From positions 372,001-436,000 of the forward strand of contig NZ_FOCF01000001.1 of NCBI RefSeq assembly GCF_900110035.1: a stretch of 64,000 nucleotides of DNA. The letters run 5' to 3'. Positions 47,118-54,891 of this stretch are shown here, one piece after another (within the stretch, counting starts at the first letter, position 1; each line of letters opens with the position of its first letter). Origin of the DNA: Sphingomonas gellani. Its GTDB lineage: Bacteria > Pseudomonadota > Alphaproteobacteria > Sphingomonadales > Sphingomonadaceae. The position numbers and the translations under genes were made by a program. The notes beneath the pieces were generated by a model, which was not told the DNA's origin, did not search any database, and saw only the letters and a program-made list of their open reading frames with translations.

Positions 47118-47145
47118 TCTATACGCGGCATTTCAGCCGATGCAA
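47118..47145 (-). promoter_or_regulatory. Promoter of the tRNA-Asn gene
   Basis: On the minus strand, TTGCAT (47140-47145), a 16-base spacer and TATAGA (47118-47123). The -10 element ends 19 bases before the tRNA 5' end, a usual leader distance. Confidence 0.6.
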
Positions 47146-47186
47146 CCCTGAATTTCGGGTGCTGCCTTGGCTGATCCGCTCACCGG

Positions 47187-47969
47187 TCAGGCGATGAACT
47201 GCTCCATGGTGATCCGGTCGTCGAGGGCATATTCGGGATCGAACAACAGGGTCAGTTCGCGCGCGCGGTCCATGCAGATGTCGACGCTGGCGACGTCGCG
47301 CACCTCGAACTGGTCGGCCACGGTCGATACCGGCCGCTTGGCGGCGTCGAGCACCTTGATCGACACGCGTGCCTTGTCCGGCAGGATGGCGCCGCGCCAG
47401 CGACGCGGGCGGAACGGGCTGATCGGAGTCAGGGCGATCATGCCGGAACCCAGCGGCAGGATGGGGCCCTGCGCCGACAGATTGTAGGCGGTGGAGCCAG
47501 CGGGGGTCGCCACCAGCACCCCGTCGCAGGCGAGTTCGGGCATGACGACGCGATCGTTGACCGTGATCTCGAGATTGGCGGTCTGCCGCGTCTCACGCAG
47601 CAACGACACCTCGTTGATCGCGGGACGCTGATGCACCCGCCCGTCGATGCCGGTGGCGGTCATGCTGAGCGGCGTGACGACGAAGGGCTTTGCGCGCGCG
47701 ATGCGGCCACCCAGATCATGCCGCCGCCACTCGTTCATCAGGAAACCGACCGTGCCCAGGTTCATCCCGAACACGGGCACCATGGGTCGACGCCGTTCCA
47801 GCATGGTGTGAAGCGTCTGGAGCATGAAGCCGTCGCCGCCCAGCGCAACGATCACGTCGGGGTCGTCCTCCGCCCGGACCCAGTCGAACGTGTCGGCCAG
47901 TTCGGCAGCGGCGGCCTGCGCCGCGGCGGTTGGCGAGACGACCAGAGCCCGCCGTTCAAAGGTGTTCAT
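47187..47969 (-). CDS. nadK: NAD kinase
   Basis: 260-residue ATP-dependent NAD kinase making NADP+. The phosphate-binding motif is VALGGDGFML (GGDG at residues 44-47). NEVSLLR and DGVLVATPAGSTAYNLSAQGPIL are the other signatures. Length matches the shorter alphaproteobacterial type. Its ATG overlaps the moaA stop by 4 bp, so moaA and nadK form an operon. Confidence 0.95.
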   Translation of the reverse strand: MNTFERRALVVSPTAAAQAAAAELADTFDWVRAEDDPDVIVALGGDGFMLQTLHTMLERRRPMVPVFGMNLGTVGFLMNEWRRHDLGGRIARAKPFVVTPLSMTATGIDGRVHQRPAINEVSLLRETRQTANLEITVNDRVVMPELACDGVLVATPAGSTAYNLSAQGPILPLGSGMIALTPISPFRPRRWRGAILPDKARVSIKVLDAAKRPVSTVADQFEVRDVASVDICMDRARELTLLFDPEYALDDRITMEQFIA

Positions 47970-48982
47970 CCGCCGGTCACGCTCATGTGCCGCTCGACCG
48001 CAGGCGCTGCGCCTGCTCCGATCCGGAAGTCGTGGCGGCGCGGCTTGGCGAGCAGGGCGGCATCGATCGCGTCGTCCACCGCCTCCACTCCACCCGACCG
48101 CAACGCCGCCTTCAGGTCGACCTGATCGTCATGGCCGAGGCAGGAATAAAGCTTGCCATCCGTGGTCAGCCGTACCCGGTTGCAACCGTCGCAGAAGTTC
48201 GCAGTCAGCGGCGAGATCAGGCCAAGGCGCGTGTCCGTGCCGTTCACCCGCCAATAGCGCGCGGGTCCGCCGGTGCGATGCGTGTCACGTATGAGCGGGA
48301 AGCGGGTCGACAGGTTCTCGAACACGCGACCCAGCGGGACGAAGCGATCCACCCGATCTTCGTCGATCGCACCCAACGGCATGGTTTCGATCAGCGACAG
48401 ATCCACCCCCTCGTTGGCACACCAGGCCAGAAGGGACGGGATCTGATCCTCGTTCAGCCCGGCAAGCGCGACGGCGTTGACCTTGACCCGCAGCCCCGCG
48501 TCACGCGCGGCGCGGATGCCGCCGATCACCTGCGCGACATCGCCATGGCGGGTGATGAAGCGGAAGGTATCCGGGTCGACACTGTCCATGCTGACGTTCA
48601 CGCGGCGCACGCCGGCCGCAAACAGGCGCTCCGCATGCTCGGCGAGGCGCGTGCCGTTGGTGGTCAGCGTCAGCTCTTCCAGGCCGTCGCCGACATGGCG
48701 GCCCAGACGATCGATCAGCTGCCCGACATCGCGCCGGACCAGCGGCTCCCCGCCGGACAGGCGCAGCTTCGTCACGCCGCGCGCGATGAAGCGCTCCGCG
48801 ATGATCGCGATCTCCTCCAGCTGGAGAAGGGCGCGCCGGGGCAGGAACGTCATCTGTTCCGCCATGCAATAGCGACAGCGCAGGTCGCACCGATCGGTGA
48901 CGGACACGCGCAGGTAGCGGATCGCCCGTCCATGCGAATCGACTAGCGGGCGCCGGTCGGCAGAAGAAAGAGCAATGGCCAT
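47966..48982 (-). CDS. moaA: GTP 3',8-cyclase MoaA
   Basis: 338-residue radical SAM enzyme making the first intermediate of molybdenum cofactor. The N-terminal cluster is RCDLRCRYC (C32, C36, C39). The C-terminal cluster is NFCDGCNRVRLTTDGKLYSCLG. The protein ends in Gly-Gly, which is required in the family. The ATG at 48982 is chosen; a GTG two codons earlier is possible. No other moa gene lies in the window. Confidence 0.96.
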   Translation of the reverse strand: MAIALSSADRRPLVDSHGRAIRYLRVSVTDRCDLRCRYCMAEQMTFLPRRALLQLEEIAIIAERFIARGVTKLRLSGGEPLVRRDVGQLIDRLGRHVGDGLEELTLTTNGTRLAEHAERLFAAGVRRVNVSMDSVDPDTFRFITRHGDVAQVIGGIRAARDAGLRVKVNAVALAGLNEDQIPSLLAWCANEGVDLSLIETMPLGAIDEDRVDRFVPLGRVFENLSTRFPLIRDTHRTGGPARYWRVNGTDTRLGLISPLTANFCDGCNRVRLTTDGKLYSCLGHDDQVDLKAALRSGGVEAVDDAIDAALLAKPRRHDFRIGAGAAPAVERHMSVTGG

Positions 48983-49004
48983 AGTCACGAGCTATGATCG
49001 CTAC

Positions 49005-49045
49005 GCTTGGCAAACAAGTCGGTTCCCGCGGGATCGATGCCAAGC
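49005..49045. repeat. 8-bp inverted repeat in the moaA/EAL intergenic region
   Basis: GCTTGGCA (49005-49012) and TGCCAAGC (49038-49045) are perfect reverse complements 25 bases apart. They lie between the moaA start and the preferred start of the EAL gene, so they could be an operator for either gene. Confidence 0.4.
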
Positions 49046-49089
49046 TAATCTGTGGCGCGCTCACAAGGGGACAGGCGATCGGCAACGAA

Positions 49090-50598
49090 GTGCAAATTCC
49101 TGTCTCGACGCAGGACGCGGGTGCCGATGATCGGGTGCGGACGGTCGACCTGACGGGTGACGTGTCGGCCGGGCTGTCCGCCATCCGCAAGGCCGCCGCA
49201 TTCAACACGGCGGTGCTGGCGATCCTGCCCGACACCGCGCTGGCCGATGCCGCGCTGGCCGCGGGTGCGACGCACCTGCACCTGGCGGATGGCGCTTTGT
49301 CGCTGGAGCAAAGCCTGCGCGCGGCGCATCAGGCGTGCGGACGCGTGGCGGGTGTCGATCGGGAACGGCGAGAGGGCGATGGCGCGCTGGCGGCGTGGCT
49401 GGGCGGACTGCGCGCCGGCCAGCCCGCGACCATGGTGCGTGTGACGCTGTTGCGGCTCGACCTCGTCAACGCGGCCCATGGTCGGGAGGCGGGCACCGCG
49501 CTGGTCGCCGCGGCCGAGCGGCGCATCGCATCTGTGCTGGAGGCGCTGGCCGCCGATGAGGGCGACACGCTGCTGACCCGGGTGCCGGGCCCGGGCTTCG
49601 CCGCACTGCTCGCCGGTCCGCCGGAGGGTGCGATCATCGCGGCCGCCCGGGTGGAGGAGGCGCTGGACCGCCCATTCCGCATCGCGGGCGCTTCGCTGAT
49701 CCTGGGCAGCCGCATCGGTCTGGCCGGGCTGCGGCTTGGCGACGACGCTTCCGCGCTGCTGGCGCGCGCCGACCGGGCCATGGCGGACGAGGGCGACGGA
49801 TGGAGCCGCGTGTACGAAGGGGATGACGAACCCTCGCTCCGCGCGCTGGCCATCGACCTGCACCGCGCGCTGGCGGACGACCAGATCACGCTGCGCTTCC
49901 AACCTCAGGCGCACCTGACGAGCGGCCGCGTGGTGGGGGTGGAGGCACTGGCCCGGTGGCAGCACCCGGAACTGGGCCCGCTGAGCGCCGAATCGCTGTT
50001 CGCCGCCGCCGACCATGCGGGCATCGCGCTGGCCCTGTCGGACCACATCCAGCGGCTGGTGCTGACGCAGGTCGCCGCGTGGCCGGCCGCTCTGGCGCAT
50101 CTGAGGGTCGCCTTGAACCTGACGCCGGGGGATCTGGCGCGTCCCGGTTTCGCCGAGACGTTTCTGGACCGGGTCGATGCCAGCGGCGTGCCGCGCGGGC
50201 GGCTGACGCTGGAGATCACGGAGACGGGGTTGATGGAGGACCTGCCGGCCGCAGCGGCACTGCTGACCCGGTTGCGGGGGGCGGGGTGTCGTGTCGCCAT
50301 CGACGACTTCGGCACCGGCTATTCCAGCTTGGCATGGCTGAAGGCGCTGCCGGTCGATTACCTGAAGCTGGACAAGAGCCTGGCGCAGGACATCGCCGGA
50401 ACGGAGCGCGATCGGGTGGTGGTGCGCGGCGCGATCGACATGGCGCGGTCGCTGGGGCTCGCGGTGGTGGCGGAAGGTATCGAAACCGAGGAACAGCGGG
50501 CGCTGCTCGCGGCCGAGGGCTGCGCGACCTATCAAGGCTTTCTGTTGGCGGAGCCAATGGACGAGGACGAATTGATCCGTTGGATGGAGACACGATGA
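49090..50598 (+). CDS. Cyclic-di-GMP phosphodiesterase (EAL) with degenerate GGDEF domain
   Basis: 502-residue protein. An N-terminal alpha/beta segment (VRTVDLTGDVSAGLSA, about residues 15-95) looks like a remnant receiver domain. A GGDEF-like domain follows whose active site has decayed to GPGFA. The C-terminal EAL domain is intact: EAL at 285-287, VALNLTPGDL, LEITETGLMED, AIDDFGTGYSS, YLKLDKSL, EGIET and QGFLLAEPM. It should therefore degrade cyclic-di-GMP. The GTG at 49090 is chosen because codons from the upstream ATG at 48994 include rare ones (CTA, AGG, GGA) and lie only 11 bp from moaA. Confidence 0.85.
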   Translation: MQIPVSTQDAGADDRVRTVDLTGDVSAGLSAIRKAAAFNTAVLAILPDTALADAALAAGATHLHLADGALSLEQSLRAAHQACGRVAGVDRERREGDGALAAWLGGLRAGQPATMVRVTLLRLDLVNAAHGREAGTALVAAAERRIASVLEALAADEGDTLLTRVPGPGFAALLAGPPEGAIIAAARVEEALDRPFRIAGASLILGSRIGLAGLRLGDDASALLARADRAMADEGDGWSRVYEGDDEPSLRALAIDLHRALADDQITLRFQPQAHLTSGRVVGVEALARWQHPELGPLSAESLFAAADHAGIALALSDHIQRLVLTQVAAWPAALAHLRVALNLTPGDLARPGFAETFLDRVDASGVPRGRLTLEITETGLMEDLPAAAALLTRLRGAGCRVAIDDFGTGYSSLAWLKALPVDYLKLDKSLAQDIAGTERDRVVVRGAIDMARSLGLAVVAEGIETEEQRALLAAEGCATYQGFLLAEPMDEDELIRWMETR

Positions 50599-51023
50599 TG
50601 CGTGCGATCGGCTGGCTGGCACTTTCGCTGATGTCGCTGCCGGGGGCGGTTGCCGCTGCGCCCGACCCCGTGGCCGCGGTGATGCGCCAGAGCGCGGCAG
50701 GCTGGAACGCCGGCGATCTGGACCGGTTCATGACCATATATGCCGACGACGCGACCTTTGTCGTCGACAAGGGGCTGATCCGCGGAAAGGCGGCGATCGC
50801 CGCGCATTACCGGCCCAGCTTCGTTGGAAAGGGAGCGGCCGGCGCCAACAAGCGCGGGCGCTTGTCCTTCCAATTCCTGGGCACGCGGGTCATCGATGCG
50901 CGCCACCGGCTGCTCTGGGCCCGCTGGACGCTGACCGGCGACCGGATCGAGAGCGGCATGACGACGCTGTTGTTCGAGCGCCGCCCGGCGGGGTGGCGCA
51001 TCGTGTCCGATCACAGCAGCTGA
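50595..51023 (+). CDS. Exported SnoaL/NTF2-like protein
   Basis: 142-residue protein with a signal peptide (IGWLALSLMSLPGAVAAAP, cleavage around residue 20-22). An NTF2-like cone domain follows (AGWNAGDLDRFMTIYADDATFV, LIRGKAAIAAHY, RLLWARWTLTG). The domain usually forms a small ligand-binding or catalytic pocket, and the partner is unknown. The ATG overlaps the stop of the EAL gene, so both are cotranscribed. Confidence 0.8.
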   Translation: MMRAIGWLALSLMSLPGAVAAAPDPVAAVMRQSAAGWNAGDLDRFMTIYADDATFVVDKGLIRGKAAIAAHYRPSFVGKGAAGANKRGRLSFQFLGTRVIDARHRLLWARWTLTGDRIESGMTTLLFERRPAGWRIVSDHSS

Positions 51024-51027
51024 CGGA

Positions 51028-54000
51028 TCAGCCCGCCGCTTTCGCCAGCCCCTTCGACAGCGACAGCGCGCCGTTCAGCCGCGCCTTCGCATCCGGCCAC
51101 GCGCGTTGCAGCACCAGCTTCGCGTCCGGCCGCAGCTTCGCCACACCGCCCAGCCGGTCGACATAGGCGATCAGCCCCGCGACGTTTGGCGGTGAGTCGT
51201 TGTGGAACGACACCAGTACCCCCTTTTGCCCGACATCCATCTTGGCGATGCAGGCTTTCTTCGCGTTCAGCTTGATCTGGATGACGCTGACCAAGTTCTC
51301 CGTCGCATCGGGCAGCGGGCCGAAGCGGTCGATCAGTTCGGCGGCGAACGCCTCCACCTCCTGTGCCTTGTCCAGATCGTTCAGGCGCCGGTACAGACCC
51401 ATGCGCAGATCCAGGTCGGGCACGTAATCCTCCGGGATCAGGATCGGCGCGTCCACGGTGATCTGGGGCGAGAAATCCTTCGGACGGTTGCTGGTCAGGC
51501 CGCCCGCCTTCGCATCCATGATCGCCTCTTCCAGCATCGACTGGTAGAGTTCGTAACCGACCTCCTTGATGTGGCCGGACTGTTCGTCGCCCAGCAAATT
51601 GCCCGCGCCGCGGATATCAAGGTCGTGGCTGGCCAGCTGGAAACCCGCGCCGAGCGAGTCGAGATCGGACAGCACCTTCAGCCGCTTGTCCGCCGCTTCC
51701 GTCATCTGTCGCTCTGGCGGAGTGACGAGGTAGCAATAGGCGCGGGTCTTTGACCGGCCGACGCGGCCGCGTAGCTGGTAGAGCTGGGCCAGGCCGAAGC
51801 GATCTGCGCGGTTCACGATCATCGTGTTGGCGGACGGGATGTCCAGGCCGGACTCGACGATCGTGGTGGAGATCAGCACCTCGAACTTCTTGTCGTAGAA
51901 AGCGCTCATCCGCTCCTCGACCTCGGTCGGGCTCATCTGGCCGTGCGCGACGACGTAGCGGACCTCGGGCACTTCGTTGCGCAGGAACTCCTCGATGTCC
52001 GGCAGGTCGGCGATGCGCGGCGTGACGAGGAAGCTTTGGCCGCCGCGATAATGTTCGCGTAGCAACGCCTCGCGCAGCACGACCGGGTCCCACGGCATGA
52101 TGTAGGTGCGGACGGCCAGGCGATCGACCGGCGGCGTCTGGATCACCGACAGCTCGCGGATGCCGCTCATCGCCATCTGCAGCGTGCGGGGGATGGGCGT
52201 GGCGGTCAGGGTCAGCATGTGGACGTCGGCCTTCAGCGCCTTCAACCGCTCCTTGTGCGTGACGCCGAAACGCTGTTCCTCGTCGACGATGACCAGGCCA
52301 AGCCGCTTGAAGTCGATCGCCTTCGCCAGTATCGCATGGGTGCCGACCACCACGTCGATCGTGCCGTCCGCCAGTTGGTCGCGCGTCTTCTTCGCCTCGG
52401 TCGCCGTGACCAGACGCGACAGGCGGCCGATCTCGATCGGAAAGCCTTCGAACCGCGCCTTGAAGTTGTTGTAGTGCTGGCGCGCGAGCAGCGTGGTGGG
52501 ACACACCACCGCCACCTGCATGCCGCCCAGCGCCGCGACGAACGCGGCGCGCAGCGCGATCTCCGTCTTGCCGAATCCGACATCGCCCACGACCAGCCGG
52601 TCCATCGGCTTGCCCGCGCCGAGGTCGGACAGCACGTCGTCGATCGCGCGATCCTGATCCTCGGTTTCCTGATACGGGAAGCGGTCGACAAAGGTGGGGT
52701 AGCCGCTGGGATCGGGCTCCGCGACCTCTCCGGGACGCAGCGCGCGTTCGGCCGCGACCGCGATCAGCTCGCCCGCGATCTCGCGGATGCGCTCCTTCAT
52801 GCGGCTCTTGCGCCGTTGCCAGGCCTCTCCACCCAGCCGATCCAGTGCCGCGCCGTCCTCGCCCGATCCGTAGCGGGACAGCACTTCCAGGTTCTCGACC
52901 GGCACGTACAGCTTGTCGCCGCCGGCATATTCCAGCGCGACACAGTCGTGCGGGCTCTTGCCGACCGGCACGCTGGTCAGGCCGTTATAGCGGCCGATGC
53001 CATGTTCGGTGTGCACCACCAGGTCGCCGGGCGTGAGCGACGCGATTTCCGCCAGAAACGCGTCCGCCGACTTGCGCCGCTTCGCCCGGCGTACCAGCCG
53101 GTCGCCCAGCATGTCCTGTTCGGTCAGCACCGCCACGCCCGGCGCGGTGAAGCCGTGGTCAAGCGGCAGCACCACCAGCGCGGCACCCGCCGTCTTGCTG
53201 GTGTCCGCATGGCCCAGCGCGTCCTGCCACCCGTCGACGGCCTTCAATCCGGCGAGGCCATGATCCTTCAACAGCCCGGCCAGCCGTTCCCGCGCGCCGG
53301 CCGAATAGCTGGCCAGGATCGGCTTGCGCCCGTCCTTGCGCAGTTTCGCGACATGCTTGGCCACGGCCTCGTAGACATTCTCGCTCGCGGCGCGCTCTGG
53401 CGCGAAGTCGCGGGCGCCGTCGACGCCGAAATCGAGAACCGTGGCGCTTTCCGGCTCATGGAACGGTGACGTCAGATGGGCGCGGCGTGCGTCCAGCCCG
53501 TCCTTCCACTCGGCGGTGTCGAGATACAGCACCTTGGCGGGTAGCGGGCGATAGCTGCCCGGTTGCGCGCCCTCCGCGCGTTTGCGATTCTCGTAATAGT
53601 CGGCGATCGCCTCCAGCCGGCCCTGCGCCGCGCCGGGTACGCCCGCGTCGCGCACCACCACGTCCCCGTCGCCGATATGGTCGAACAGGGTCGCAAGCCG
53701 CTCCTCGAACAGCGACAGCCAGTGCTCCATTCCGGCCAGCCTGCGGCCGTCAGAAACCGCCTGATACAGCGGATCGCCGGTGGCGGTGGCGCCGAACGTC
53801 TCGCGATACCGGGTACGGAAACGCTTGATCGACTCCTCGTCCAGCAGCGCCTCGGAGGCGGGCAGCAGGGTGAAGCCGTCGATCCGCCCGGTGGTGCGCT
53901 GATCCTCCGGGGAGAATGTACGGACCGACTCGATCTCGTCACCGAAGAAATCCAGGCGCAGCGCCTGTTCCTCGCCGCTCGGGAACAGGTCGACGATGCC

Positions 54001-54498
54001 GCCGCGCACCGCATATTCGCCCGCGTCGTGCACCGTGTCGGTGCGGACATAGCCGTTCGCCTGCAACAGCGCGCTCAAACGGTTCAGGTCGATCCGCTCG
54101 CCCGGTTTCAGGTTCGCGACCAGCTGTCGGATGCGGAACGGGGTCAGCACGCGCTGGGTCGCCGCGTTGGCGGTGGTCAGCAGCAGCTGAGGCCCCTTCG
54201 CCTTTGCCTGCAAGCGGTGCAGCGCCGCGATCCGCTCCGCCATGACGCGAAGGGTGGGGGAGGCACGGTCGTATGGCAGGCAGTCCCAGGCGGGGAACTG
54301 GATCACCTCCAGCTCAGGCGCGAAGAACGGGGCTGTGGACGCCACCGCGCGCATCGCCGCATCGTCCGGCGCGATGAACACCGCCCGACCGCTCGCCGCG
54401 CGCGCCAGGTCGGCGAGCAAGGAGGGCAGGAAGCCGGTCGGCACGCCCGACAGGGTCAGGGGGCGGGTCGCCGAAAGGATCGTCTTGATGTCGGGCAA
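51028..54498 (-). CDS. mfd: Transcription-repair coupling factor Mfd
   Basis: 1156-residue DNA translocase that displaces stalled RNA polymerase and recruits UvrA. It has the UvrB-like N-terminal module and the RNA polymerase-interacting domain (TPGDLVVHTEHGIGRYNGL). The RecG-like motor has GDVGFGKTEIALRAAF, VDEEQRFGV and LTATPIPRTLQMA. A C-terminal TRCF domain ends the protein. The start is inferred as TTG at 54498 giving LPDIKTILSATRPLTLSGVP, which fits homologues. Any longer reading would overlap sdhE. It is cotranscribed with sdhE. Confidence 0.95.
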   Translation of the reverse strand: MPDIKTILSATRPLTLSGVPTGFLPSLLADLARAASGRAVFIAPDDAAMRAVASTAPFFAPELEVIQFPAWDCLPYDRASPTLRVMAERIAALHRLQAKAKGPQLLLTTANAATQRVLTPFRIRQLVANLKPGERIDLNRLSALLQANGYVRTDTVHDAGEYAVRGGIVDLFPSGEEQALRLDFFGDEIESVRTFSPEDQRTTGRIDGFTLLPASEALLDEESIKRFRTRYRETFGATATGDPLYQAVSDGRRLAGMEHWLSLFEERLATLFDHIGDGDVVVRDAGVPGAAQGRLEAIADYYENRKRAEGAQPGSYRPLPAKVLYLDTAEWKDGLDARRAHLTSPFHEPESATVLDFGVDGARDFAPERAASENVYEAVAKHVAKLRKDGRKPILASYSAGARERLAGLLKDHGLAGLKAVDGWQDALGHADTSKTAGAALVVLPLDHGFTAPGVAVLTEQDMLGDRLVRRAKRRKSADAFLAEIASLTPGDLVVHTEHGIGRYNGLTSVPVGKSPHDCVALEYAGGDKLYVPVENLEVLSRYGSGEDGAALDRLGGEAWQRRKSRMKERIREIAGELIAVAAERALRPGEVAEPDPSGYPTFVDRFPYQETEDQDRAIDDVLSDLGAGKPMDRLVVGDVGFGKTEIALRAAFVAALGGMQVAVVCPTTLLARQHYNNFKARFEGFPIEIGRLSRLVTATEAKKTRDQLADGTIDVVVGTHAILAKAIDFKRLGLVIVDEEQRFGVTHKERLKALKADVHMLTLTATPIPRTLQMAMSGIRELSVIQTPPVDRLAVRTYIMPWDPVVLREALLREHYRGGQSFLVTPRIADLPDIEEFLRNEVPEVRYVVAHGQMSPTEVEERMSAFYDKKFEVLISTTIVESGLDIPSANTMIVNRADRFGLAQLYQLRGRVGRSKTRAYCYLVTPPERQMTEAADKRLKVLSDLDSLGAGFQLASHDLDIRGAGNLLGDEQSGHIKEVGYELYQSMLEEAIMDAKAGGLTSNRPKDFSPQITVDAPILIPEDYVPDLDLRMGLYRRLNDLDKAQEVEAFAAELIDRFGPLPDATENLVSVIQIKLNAKKACIAKMDVGQKGVLVSFHNDSPPNVAGLIAYVDRLGGVAKLRPDAKLVLQRAWPDAKARLNGALSLSKGLAKAAG

Positions 54499-54539
54499 AT
54501 CGTCGGGTCCGATGCAGCGGGGTAGTGTTGATTTGTGGA

Positions 54540-54806
54540 TCAGCGGGGCAGGGGGACGTAGGTCAGCGTCCGCATCCTTGCCATGACCGGCCCATCCCAT
54601 TCGGGCGGGCACGGCTGCGACCCGATGGCCCATGCCATGATGTCGACGTCCTGCTGTTCCAGCAGAGCCTCGAACCAGTCCAGCTCCGCCGGGGTCAGGT
54701 GTTCGCCGTGCGCGTCGAAGAAACCGCCGATCATTAGATCGGCCTCCTTGGTGCCGCGATGCCAGGCGCGGAAGCGCAGGCGTTTCAGGCGGGTGTCGTG
54801 ATCCAT
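54540..54806 (-). CDS. sdhE: Succinate dehydrogenase assembly factor SdhE
   Basis: 88-residue helical protein that helps attach FAD to the succinate dehydrogenase flavoprotein. The conserved RGTKEADLMIGGFF motif contains the RGxxE signature. The rest (LTPAELDWFEALLEQQDVDIMAWA) is typical. The start at 54806 gives MDHDTRLKRLRFRAWHRG. The gene lies directly upstream of mfd and diverges from recG, an arrangement conserved in alphaproteobacteria. Confidence 0.95.
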   Translation of the reverse strand: MDHDTRLKRLRFRAWHRGTKEADLMIGGFFDAHGEHLTPAELDWFEALLEQQDVDIMAWAIGSQPCPPEWDGPVMARMRTLTYVPLPR

Positions 54807-54869
54807 GACGCTCCGGTGCGTGTGACGAATGCGAACGGGCCGGCCCCCGCTGGCGGCGGGCGTCGGCTT

Positions 54870-54891
54870 GGCTATATCGGTGCAGATAGCC
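54870..54891. repeat. Inverted repeat directly before the recG start
   Basis: GGCTAT (54870-54875) and ATAGCC (54886-54891) are exact reverse complements 10 bases apart, ending one base before the recG ATG. It could be an operator or a leader hairpin. No clear ribosome site lies inside it. Confidence 0.35.

Noticed and set aside
48983..49089. Molybdenum-cofactor riboswitch before moaA
   Set aside because: The leader is short and none of the conserved Moco RNA elements are visible; only a simple inverted repeat is seen.
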